Assembly: GCA_045644465.1 (NCBI GenBank)
Contig: JAZRGV010000047.1
Coordinates: forward strand, 1 to 16,078
Reading direction: 5' to 3'
DNA: 16,078 bases
From: HGM04593 sp045644465
GTDB taxonomy: Bacteria; Bacteroidota; Bacteroidia; Bacteroidales; Bacteroidaceae
Shown here: one piece after another, positions 6,886-12,439 of the stretch
Position numbering within the stretch: position 1 is the stretch's first letter
How the letters are laid out: the number at the start of each line of letters is the position of its first letter
The notes under the pieces: generated by a model
Told to the model about the DNA's origin: nothing
Databases searched by the model: none
What the model saw: the letters and a program-made list of their open reading frames with translations, nothing else
Made by a program: the position numbers and the translations under genes

Positions 6886-7674
6886 TTACTTAATTAAAAC
6901 CTTGCATCCGTTTACAATGTAGATGCCGGCTTTGGTGATGTTCTCAACCTTGCGGCCTGTGAGGTCATATATTTCAGCATTCTCTGCTTCTGTCTCTACG
7001 TTCTCGATAGCAGTTGGGATTTCAGGCTCAACAACCGCTACCTCTGTATCGATAGAAACCTTTACCAAGCCATAAAAACAGCCTTTTGATTCGGTAACAG
7101 CTAAAGTCAATTTCAATTCAAGTGTTCCATTTTGGGCTGTATACGCTTCAGCAATTTCAAAAGGAACTGTTACTGTTTCATTTGCCGTTGGAGAATATGA
7201 CGATGTGTTAGGCGAAGAATTAACCTTGATAGGAACATTATTTACCACTCCTAAAGTACTTTCTCCATTTGTCAAAGTAAAGTTTACAGGTTGTGCATTC
7301 GCATTATCAGCCTGGAAACTACCTCCTCCATTCAAAGCAACTGATGTAAATGTAACATTTTTAAAAGAATAACCATCTGGCACATTGTTCAATGTTAGAG
7401 TGATTGTTCCTTCATTACCAGCTGTCATAGTGCTGGTATTCTTGTCTGGACAAAGAATACTTGAAGTAGGAAACGCAGCACTGTTCGCGTTCAGACCTTT
7501 CCAAGCATTATTTGAAGCAATTGTAGCTGTGATGCCATCAGCTTCAACACCATTACCAGTTACGGTAACTGTAGCCTCTGATGCAGAAACTTTGGTAAAT
7601 GTAAAATCCAAAGTCTGCGCCATTGCAATACTCGTAAAGAGCACACATGCAATAGAAAGTAATAGTTTTTTCAT
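6886..7674 (-). CDS. Small secreted protein with sorting domain, paralogous to the 810-aa protein
   Basis: A 262-residue protein of unknown function. It has a clear signal peptide (1-20, ending AMAQ), a beta-rich domain (about 21-212), and a C-terminal sorting-type tail (about 220-262) with EIYDLTGRKV and GIYIVNGCKVLIK, as in Bacteroidetes type IX secretion or surface proteins. The main domain aligns by eye with residues 25-203 of the 810-aa neighbour. Shared points are SSI(L/V)CP, (V/I)P(D/N)GY(S/T)F, ALNG, V(V/L)NN(V/I) and GCF(Y/F)GL near the domain end. The pair therefore arose by duplication, with the larger protein gaining extra modules or the smaller losing them. The gene is more A+T-rich than its neighbour. 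It has its own terminator and a recognisable -7 box. Confidence 0.82.
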   Translation of the reverse strand: MKKLLLSIACVLFTSIAMAQTLDFTFTKVSASEATVTVTGNGVEADGITATIASNNAWKGLNANSAAFPTSSILCPDKNTSTMTAGNEGTITLTLNNVPDGYSFKNVTFTSVALNGGGSFQADNANAQPVNFTLTNGESTLGVVNNVPIKVNSSPNTSSYSPTANETVTVPFEIAEAYTAQNGTLELKLTLAVTESKGCFYGLVKVSIDTEVAVVEPEIPTAIENVETEAENAEIYDLTGRKVENITKAGIYIVNGCKVLIK

Positions 7675-7714
7675 AAGCTTAGTTATTAATAATTATTATT
7701 TTAAAATATTTTTT

Positions 7715-7722
7715 CAAAGATA
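7715..7722 (-). promoter_or_regulatory. -7 box for the 262-aa secreted protein gene
   Basis: On the - strand TATCTTTG (7722-7715) matches TAnnTTTG, 40 bp before the ATG at 7674. There is no TTG at the usual 19-21 bp spacing. That position is occupied by a run of seven G (7748-7742), and the only nearby TTG is 12 bp away. Confidence 0.5.
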
Positions 7723-7741
7723 AATATTACTTTCCAACTTA

Positions 7742-7748
7742 CCCCCCC
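7742..7748 (-). repeat. Homopolymer run (G7 on the coding strand) in a promoter region
   Basis: Seven consecutive C on the + strand (G7 on the - strand) lie where the -33 element of the 262-aa gene would be. Such tracts can slip during replication and change promoter spacing, but this one is short. Confidence 0.6.
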
Positions 7749-7799
7749 GTATTGTTAAATAATGTTAATACATTGATTGTTAATTAAATATGTAAAGAA

Positions 7800-7837
7800 A
7801 ATGATTTCTCCAAGTGCTATTTCTTGAAGAAATCATT
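7800..7837 (-). terminator. Possible weak terminator of the SemiSWEET gene
   Basis: AATGATTTC (7800-7808) and GAAATCATT (7829-7837) are perfect reverse complements. They bracket the stop codon at 7817, and a short T-rich stretch follows on the - strand. The 20-nt loop and A+T-rich stem make this a weak candidate. Confidence 0.35.
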
Positions 7838-8101
7838 GTAAATCTTAATCCCGAACACTATGCAGCTGCAAAGGCAGGTAACGGCATTGGTTATAAACAT
7901 GGACCATATTATGCCCGGGCGGTGCAGCAGTCCCTGTAACATAAATGCACCGGCACCAATGGCCATCATCAAGAATGTGGGCAATGCTATGCCGTCGGTG
8001 TTTCGGGTGCGTATGGTTGTTATAGCTTGTGGAAGATAACCTAAAATCAGCCCTATGCTTGCCACATATCCGCAAATGGTATATAACGTACTTTGTTCCA
8101 T
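7817..8101 (-). CDS. SemiSWEET-like sugar transporter (PQ-loop/MtN3 family)
   Basis: A 94-residue membrane protein of the size usual for bacterial SemiSWEETs, which dimerise to form a sugar pore in the inner membrane. It has three hydrophobic helices (about 7-27, 38-58 and 65-87). The PQ motif is at residues 24-25 in GYLPQAITTIRTRNTDGI, and the N in helix 3 (FITNAV, N72) is where the substrate-binding Asn lies in the family. The substrate is not predictable. It stands alone, between the secreted-protein block and a long gene-free stretch; no clear TAnnTTTG promoter was seen upstream. Confidence 0.85.
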   Translation of the reverse strand: MEQSTLYTICGYVASIGLILGYLPQAITTIRTRNTDGIALPTFLMMAIGAGAFMLQGLLHRPGIIWSMFITNAVTCLCSCIVFGIKIYNDFFKK

Positions 8102-8255
8102 CTCTTTTTTATTCTATAACAGATGGGTAAGCAAAAGAGTTGCGTATTTTGCACTCTTCAGTAGTCCTTAACCTTTATACCCGGTTCTTTTAGACATGAC
8201 CTATGCTGTTGAAAAAATCGCGGACAAGTGTAATTTTAAATAAAACCGGCATGGT

Positions 8256-8667
8256 GTTGAGCAACGAGCGAATTTGCTTTGCAAATCGACAATACCGCCA
8301 GCATATAGTCGTGCGTAGTGCAGACGTGGTTTGCACCGCACGGGATGCGATTGGGCGGTGTTGTCAATGGGAGACACGAGCAAAGAACAAAAGTGTTTGA
8401 GCGTGTGCGCCATGCGATGATGGAAGTGCGTGAAGCGAGTTCTTTTGTTCCCGAGATTGGAACGTTAAGACACGAGCGATAAGCAAAAGGCGGATGAGTG
8501 ATGTTACATAGTAACTCACGAGCAAGAGCCTTGAACGACTTGCGAATGCTTGTGCAAGCGAGTTAAAACCAAGCTTGCTTGAGTTTTTTACAACGAGCGT
8601 AGCCAAGTATGCTAATTTAGAAACTTGTGCCGGAGGTTTTTGCAACTTTTTGACTACAAAAAGTTGA
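8256..8667 (+). repeat. Hairpin-rich element, copy 2
   Basis: It is a chain of perfect or near-perfect stems: ATTTGC/GCAAAT (8272-8286); a 12-bp stem 8288-8299 with 8354-8365 that encloses nested GTGC/GCAC and GTGCA/TGCAC; GAACAAAAG 8385-8393 with CTTTTGTTC 8442-8450; GTTAC/GTAAC (8503-8515); GCTTG/CAAGC (8548-8559); CAAGC/GCTTG (8570-8581); and CAACTTTTTG 8643-8652 with CAAAAAGTTG 8657-8666. The anchor GAGCAACGA (8259-8267), then hairpin, then TCGACAA (8286-8292), matches element 1 at 626-654. The motif ACGAGC(G/A) recurs between stems. It is unlike a coding region. Boundaries and function are unknown. Confidence 0.55.
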
Positions 8668-8733
8668 GAGAGAAAGACTTGAAAAAGAACACAAATCCAA
8701 AGCGTTAAGGGTAAAAACTGCGGTGGAATACAA

Positions 8734-8756
8734 GGGCGGGCAGACCCCGCCCCTAC
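8734..8756 (-). repeat. REP-like palindrome, copy C (short form)
   Basis: GGGCGGG (8734-8740) pairs perfectly with CCCGCCC (8746-8752) around CAGAC. On the - strand GTAG directly precedes the hairpin. The stem and loop are shorter than in copies D, E and F. It has the same orientation as copy D, which begins 41 bp further on. Confidence 0.8.
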
Positions 8757-8760
8757 AGTA

Positions 8761-8788
8761 CGCTCTAAACTCTACACTTTAAACTAAT
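8761..8788. repeat. Degenerate heptamer repeats between REP copies C and D
   Basis: CGCTCTA, AACTCTA, CACTTTA and AACTAAT follow each other in strict 7-bp register, with almost no G on the + strand. They resemble the AACTATT array at 1025-1080. Confidence 0.6.
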
Positions 8789-8796
8789 TGCTAATA

Positions 8797-8822
8797 GGGC
8801 AGACACACCGGTCTGCCCCTAC
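8797..8822 (-). repeat. REP-like palindrome, copy D (full consensus)
   Basis: GGGCAGAC (8797-8804), loop ACACCG, GTCTGCCC (8811-8818): a perfect 8-bp stem. On the - strand GTAG lies directly 5' of the hairpin. This is the REP architecture recognised by RAYT nucleases in enterobacteria, and a RAYT gene lies at 11146-11691. It is 30 bp downstream of the prmA stop codon and could also affect the 3' end of that transcript. Confidence 0.88.
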
Positions 8823-8823
8823 A

Positions 8824-8844
8824 TTCTCTACACTCTAAACTCTA
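8824..8844. repeat. Degenerate heptamer repeats after REP copy D
   Basis: TTCTCTA, CACTCTA and AACTCTA in 7-bp register, directly following the palindrome and ending 8 bp before the prmA stop codon. Confidence 0.6.
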
Positions 8845-8852
8845 ATCGTGTT

Positions 8853-9701
8853 TTACTCTTTTACAAATCGCATCATTGCCCAACGGTTGTCTTCGGCATA
8901 GTCTAAGTAACGCAGGCCGTTGCGTGCAGCCTCTTCCTTAAGAATGTCCATATCCTCGGTGTAGAAGCCGCTGATGAATATCTGTGAGCCCGGGTGCATG
9001 CAACGCACGTAGTTCTTGATGTCGGCAAGCAGTATGTTGCGGTTGATGTTGGCTATTACAAAGTCAAAGCTGTCACTATCTTTTATTGCTTCGACACCGC
9101 CCAGGCGCACCTCGATGTCGGGTGTGCCATTAAGTACGATATTCTCCTTGGCATTCTCGTAGGCAAACTCGTCGATGTCGATGGCTACAACGTCGGTGGC
9201 TCCATGCTTACGGGCAAGGATGGCGAGCAGGGCTGTGCCGCAACCCATATCAAGAACGCTCTTGCCGTTCATGTCACTTGCAAGAATGGCGCGTAGCATG
9301 TGGCATGTTGTCTGGTGATAGCCTGTGCCGAATGCCATCTTGGGGTCGATGAGAATGTCGTAACGTGCTTTGGGAACATCGGTGTGGAAAGTGCTGTGTA
9401 TAACACACTCATCGCCAAGCACTATGGGCTGGAAGTAGTTCTTCTCCCATTCGGCATTCCAGTCCTCGCCTTCGATGAACTCGCTGCTGTAGGTTATCTC
9501 ATATCCTTCAAGGGGAAAGTTCTCTACTACTGTTGCAATGGATGCTTCGTCGTGAAGGCTGTGCGGAACGTATGCTTCCATGCCGTTGTCGTTGGGTACG
9601 AAACTCTCGAAGCCTACCTCGGCAAGCAATGCTGCCAACACGTCGGTAGCCACCTCGTCGTTGGGGGTTACCGTAAATGCTACTTTTGTGTAATCGTTCA
9701 T
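8853..9701 (-). CDS. prmA: Ribosomal protein L11 methyltransferase
   Basis: A 282-residue SAM-dependent methyltransferase that trimethylates ribosomal protein L11 in the cytoplasm; length is normal for Bacteroidetes. The N-terminal substrate-binding domain covers about 1-90 and includes DWNAEWEKNYFQPI (80-93). The PrmA signature DPKMAFGTGYHQTT (119-132) follows. The Rossmann methyltransferase domain has motif I VLDMGCGTALLAILA (149-163), the acidic residue ending strand 2 in VVAIDIDEFA, and motif IV VIANINRNIL (215-224), which is the family's NPPY-equivalent. The start ATG at 9701 opens the conserved N-terminal strand. The MATE gene lies upstream on the same strand, 116 bp away, with no terminator seen between them. 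Two REP-like palindromes follow the stop. Confidence 0.96.
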   Translation of the reverse strand: MNDYTKVAFTVTPNDEVATDVLAALLAEVGFESFVPNDNGMEAYVPHSLHDEASIATVVENFPLEGYEITYSSEFIEGEDWNAEWEKNYFQPIVLGDECVIHSTFHTDVPKARYDILIDPKMAFGTGYHQTTCHMLRAILASDMNGKSVLDMGCGTALLAILARKHGATDVVAIDIDEFAYENAKENIVLNGTPDIEVRLGGVEAIKDSDSFDFVIANINRNILLADIKNYVRCMHPGSQIFISGFYTEDMDILKEEAARNGLRYLDYAEDNRWAMMRFVKE

Positions 9702-9817
9702 GTTTTATATAGCTTTTGTTTTTTGCTTTTCTCTATTAATGTTTCTCTGCACTTGTATTTTATCGCAGTTTTTATCCTTAAAACTCTACACTTTACACTC
9801 CGTTTTTACCGTTATAT
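9702..9817. other. Intergenic stretch with heptamer remnants
   Basis: AACTCTA, CACTTTA and CACTCCG (9782-9802) continue the heptamer pattern without an adjacent REP-like palindrome. No clear promoter for prmA of the TAnnTTTG type was seen. Confidence 0.5.
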
Positions 9818-11140
9818 CTATCTTGTCTTTTTCATAAATCGCAGGTAAAACAATACTCCGGCAGTTGTCAGTCCAAAGGGGAACGATAGCCAAATACCTG
9901 TCAGTCCCAAGTTGAGTGTAAAGGCAAATATATAACCCACCGGCAACGAGATGACAAAGTACGCAATGAATGCGTAGCGCATCACCGGCTTCACATCGGC
10001 TATGCCTCGCAGAGCATTGGAGAAATTGCATTGCAGGCCGTCGCCCACCTGATACAGGATGAACGGTACGGCAAGCTGTGTAACGAGCAGTGCTACATCT
10101 ACATTGTCGGTGAAGAAAAATCCCATGCGGTTGCGTATCAGCCACACCGTCAACGAGGCTATTATTGCCATCACCACTATTATTTTGAATCCAGCGTTTG
10201 CTGAGCGACGAATATCTGCCATGTTCCCTGTGCCGTTATAGTTACTCACTTTCACTGCTACCGCAGCGGCCATGCCATAATACATCATGAAACCAAGCTG
10301 TCCTACGGTGCACATTATCTGATGTGCCGCAAGGGCATTTGTGCCGAGCCAACCCACCATAATAGTGGCAAGGCTGAACGAGGCTGTCTCCATCCCCATC
10401 TGCATGGCAACAGGCAAGCCTAACCTGTTAAGTGTCTTCTGCTCTTTGGCGGTGATTTTTCCACCAAAGAAACCTTGCATATATGCGTGGTAACGACTGC
10501 TCTTCAGGAATATCGTAAGGGCAAGGGCAAGCATTGCCATACGCGACAGCACTGTTGCTATACCTGCACCCAAAAGGCCAAGCTCGGGGAAGCCGCACTT
10601 ACCAAAGATGAGCAGGTAGTTACCGACAATGTTTATGATGTTGCCCGAGAGCATAATCCACATTGCTGTCTTTGTGTCGGTTATGCTGTCGATGAATTGT
10701 TTGAATGCGTTGAAAAGCATTGCAAAGGGTAACGACAGTAGCAGCACTATAAAATAGGGGCGTATCAGCGGAATCAGTTCCGTGGGCTGTCCAAGACGGT
10801 CGATGTTCTGATAAACAACTCCCATCACAGCAATTAGTATGAACGCCATTACTCCGTTTGTGAACAGTGCGTTTTTTAGCACGGCTCCTGCCTCCTTTTG
10901 TTTGCCTTCGCCGAACAGCTTGCCGACGATAGGAGTGAGGCCATAGGAAAAGCCCACTGCGAAAATTATCGCAAGGTTAAAAACGTTGTTTACGAAACTC
11001 GCCGCTCCAAGGTCCTCTGTGCCGTGCCAACCTACCATAAAGGTGTCGGCAAAGGATACAAGTATCACTCCCAGTTGTCCCACAACAATGGGAAAACCAA
11101 GTCTCAAGAGTTCTTTGTAATGTTCGCGGTAGGGTTTCAT
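9818..11140 (-). CDS. MATE-family multidrug efflux transporter
   Basis: A 440-residue inner-membrane antiporter of the MATE (NorM/DinF-like) family, which exports organic cations or drugs in exchange for Na+ or H+. The length and about 12 hydrophobic helices are normal. Both MatE halves are visible: the first begins RLGFPIVVGQLGVILVSFADTFMVG and the second RLGLPVAMQMGMETASFSLATIMVG (near residue 243), with the internal repeat typical of the fold. ALAAHQIMCTVGQLGFM is a common MATE segment. The substrate cannot be read from sequence. The ATG at 11140 lies only 5 bp after the stop of the RAYT gene, so it may depend on transcription through that gene; no obvious promoter of its own was found. 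Confidence 0.94.
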   Translation of the reverse strand: MKPYREHYKELLRLGFPIVVGQLGVILVSFADTFMVGWHGTEDLGAASFVNNVFNLAIIFAVGFSYGLTPIVGKLFGEGKQKEAGAVLKNALFTNGVMAFILIAVMGVVYQNIDRLGQPTELIPLIRPYFIVLLLSLPFAMLFNAFKQFIDSITDTKTAMWIMLSGNIINIVGNYLLIFGKCGFPELGLLGAGIATVLSRMAMLALALTIFLKSSRYHAYMQGFFGGKITAKEQKTLNRLGLPVAMQMGMETASFSLATIMVGWLGTNALAAHQIMCTVGQLGFMMYYGMAAAVAVKVSNYNGTGNMADIRRSANAGFKIIVVMAIIASLTVWLIRNRMGFFFTDNVDVALLVTQLAVPFILYQVGDGLQCNFSNALRGIADVKPVMRYAFIAYFVISLPVGYIFAFTLNLGLTGIWLSFPFGLTTAGVLFYLRFMKKTR

Positions 11141-11145
11141 GAAAA

Positions 11146-11691
11146 TTATTCATCTTTATATAGTTTATCATTTCTCCAGTTTATCGGATTTTCAATTATA
11201 TATGCGGCAATTTCTTCATAAGCCCGTTGGTCGCGTATAATGTGCTCATAATAATTCCGTTGCCAAAGGCGTGTATTGAATGGTTTCCATCCATGCTGTT
11301 TGATACCATTAATGTATGCATTGGTAGTCATTGTTTTAAACCATTGTACAACGCGATGTAGGGGCAGACCGGCGTGTCTGCCCTTTGTTCTGCTTTCGTT
11401 TTCGAAGCATATATGTTGGTCTGCCTCTTCAAGTTTCCAAACGCAATGGAAATGGTTGGGCATAATAATCATTTCCAAACATTTTATATTCAGGAAATGT
11501 TCTTCACTACGGTAATACCATTCCTGCACCATTTGTCCTGCATCACTGAGGTGCATTGTGTCATTTATAATCGTTCCAAACAATGAACGGTGCTCGTGTA
11601 CGCAAATTGTTACGAAATACAATCCATCGGATGAATAGTCGTATTCTTGCAGTCGTATCGTTCTCCGGTGATGTATCTCAGGGTTGTACAT
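11146..11691 (-). CDS. REP-associated tyrosine transposase (RAYT, Y1 HUH nuclease)
   Basis: A 181-residue single-tyrosine HUH nuclease of the IS200/IS605-related RAYT group. These proteins bind and cut REP hairpins and are domesticated or non-autonomous, without IS ends of their own. Visible: YFVTICV strand (25-31), the HUH pair H80-F81-H82 in IIMPNHFHCVW, WFKTMTTNAYI (117-127), and the catalytic tyrosine, most likely Y148, in LWQRNYYEHIIRD. ENPINWRNDKLY closes the protein. All catalytic residues are present and the gene looks intact. Residues 104-111 (GRHAGLPL) are encoded by a complete REP-like palindrome in frame. Another palindrome lies 16 nt upstream of the ATG. It is placed between the FKBP and MATE genes on the same strand. 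Confidence 0.95.
   Translation of the reverse strand: MYNPEIHHRRTIRLQEYDYSSDGLYFVTICVHEHRSLFGTIINDTMHLSDAGQMVQEWYYRSEEHFLNIKCLEMIIMPNHFHCVWKLEEADQHICFENESRTKGRHAGLPLHRVVQWFKTMTTNAYINGIKQHGWKPFNTRLWQRNYYEHIIRDQRAYEEIAAYIIENPINWRNDKLYKDE
11358..11383 (+). repeat. REP-like palindrome, copy E, inside the RAYT gene
   Basis: GTAG (11358-11361), then GGGCAGAC (11362-11369), loop CGGCGT, GTCTGCCC (11376-11383): a perfect 8-bp stem with the GTAG foot, differing from copy D only in one loop base. It lies on the strand opposite to the RAYT gene and to the other copies. In the RAYT frame it encodes the end of K103 through L111 plus the first base of H112. Confidence 0.88.
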
Positions 11692-11761
11692 ATTGTTTAT
11701 TTTCTTTGGGCGGACACATCGGTCCGCCCCTACGGTTAGTACACGGTTGCTACAATGAAAA
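11692..11761. other. RAYT-FKBP intergenic gap
   Basis: A 70-bp gap that is largely occupied by REP-like copy F. No separate RAYT promoter or FKBP terminator other than the palindrome is apparent. Confidence 0.5.
11708..11733 (-). repeat. REP-like palindrome, copy F, upstream of the RAYT start
   Basis: GGGCGGAC (11708-11715), loop ACATCG, GTCCGCCC (11722-11729), with GTAG at the 5' foot on the - strand. Relative to copies D and E one stem pair is changed from A-T to G-C on both arms, so pairing is preserved. It ends 16 nt before the RAYT ATG and 28 bp after the FKBP stop, so the RNA hairpin could lie in the RAYT leader. Confidence 0.88.
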
Positions 11762-12175
11762 TTACATTATAGCAACAAGTTTAACTTCGAATATCAATGT
11801 TGAATATGCGGGGATGGGGCCGCTGGCGCGTGTGCCGTATCCCACTTCGTAGGGGATATATACCATCCAGTGGTCGCCAACGTGCATCTGTGTCAGTGCT
11901 ATCTGCCAGCCTACTATGAGGTCGCTCAGACGGAATGCCTCGGGGTAGCCTCGCTCCCAACTGTTGTCGAAGACTCTGCCGTTGATGAGGCTGCCTTTGT
12001 AGTGTACTGTTACTACGTTGTTGGCACGTGGCGACCTGTCGCCATCGCCTTTTTCTATAATCTTGATGAGTACGCCTTGCGAAATCTCAAAAAGTTCCTC
12101 TTCGCCGTCGCGCAAAGCCTGCATGAAGGCTTCGTTCTTCAGCTTGTATTCGTTGTTCTTTATCTTCTTTGCCAT
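11762..12175 (-). CDS. FKBP-type peptidyl-prolyl cis-trans isomerase
   Basis: A 137-residue single-domain FKBP that catalyses proline isomerisation and may act as a chaperone. There is no signal peptide, so it is probably cytoplasmic; many Bacteroidetes FKBPs are instead secreted or lipoproteins. A charged N-terminal extension (1-30) precedes the domain. Recognisable FKBP features are VTVHYKGSLINGRVFDNS (Y59, D70), DLIVGWQIALTQMHVGD (W90 at the pocket floor), YIPYEVGYG, and IPAYSTLIFEVKL at the end. The catalytic pocket residues appear conserved. The ATG at 12175 is 3 nt after the stop of the TSCPD gene, so the two are almost certainly co-transcribed with the GH20 gene. Confidence 0.93.
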   Translation of the reverse strand: MAKKIKNNEYKLKNEAFMQALRDGEEELFEISQGVLIKIIEKGDGDRSPRANNVVTVHYKGSLINGRVFDNSWERGYPEAFRLSDLIVGWQIALTQMHVGDHWMVYIPYEVGYGTRASGPIPAYSTLIFEVKLVAIM

Positions 12176-12178
12176 GGT

Positions 12179-12436
12179 TTATTCTTCTTCTTTCATCAAC
12201 TCTTCTATGGCGCGGCAGAGCTGGTCGGGGCACGATGTGGGCTTGCCGTTGCAACTGATGCCTTTGAGGCGTGCAATCACATCGGCATACTTCATGCCTT
12301 TTACAAGCTTGCTTATGCCTTGGAGGTTGCCGTCGCAACCTCCAAAGAATTTTACATCGATGACAGTGCCGTTGTCGCCTGTCAACTCAATGAATCGTGA
12401 ACATGTACCTTGAGTACGGTATGTTATTGTCTTCAT
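12179..12436 (-). CDS. TSCPD domain-containing protein (TIGR03905-like)
   Basis: An 85-residue protein of the small stand-alone TSCPD family, which resembles the C-terminal domain of some ribonucleotide reductases. The naming motif T-S-C-P-D is at 67-71. The cysteines C12 (GTCSR), C34 (GGCDGN), C62, C69 and C74 are the conserved set, arranged as expected for a metal-binding or redox site. No function is established for the stand-alone family. It sits with 3-nt gaps between the GH20 gene (upstream) and the FKBP gene (downstream). This implies translational coupling, but the three products have no obvious shared pathway. Confidence 0.88.
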   Translation of the reverse strand: MKTITYRTQGTCSRFIELTGDNGTVIDVKFFGGCDGNLQGISKLVKGMKYADVIARLKGISCNGKPTSCPDQLCRAIEELMKEEE

Positions 12437-12439
12437 CTA

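Larger units (their letters stand above)
8102..8852. other. 750-bp gene-free stretch with hairpin and REP repeats
   Basis: No open frame here has recognisable protein features. The region holds a small inverted repeat just upstream of the SemiSWEET gene (8131-8157), hairpin-rich element 2 (about 8256-8667), and REP-like copies C and D embedded in degenerate heptamer repeats next to the prmA stop codon. Confidence 0.7.

Noticed and set aside
8131..8157. Alternative hairpins upstream of the SemiSWEET gene as a riboswitch
   Set aside because: GCAAAA/TTTTGC and a bulged AGAG..TGC/GCA-CTCT can form, but they are short and match no riboswitch class; too weak to claim.
8201..8645. Several overlapping 65-93 residue frames on both strands
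   Set aside because: All lie in the hairpin-rich element, contain no domain-like sequence, and overlap each other without one being favoured.
8734..8822. REP copies C and D considered as a two-repeat CRISPR
   Set aside because: The units differ in stem and loop, the spacer is a heptamer repeat, and further copies are dispersed singly.
11146..11691. RAYT as a complete IS200/IS605 element
   Set aside because: No subterminal hairpin pair at element-like ends and no tnpB; the REP-type palindromes and protein motifs fit a RAYT better.
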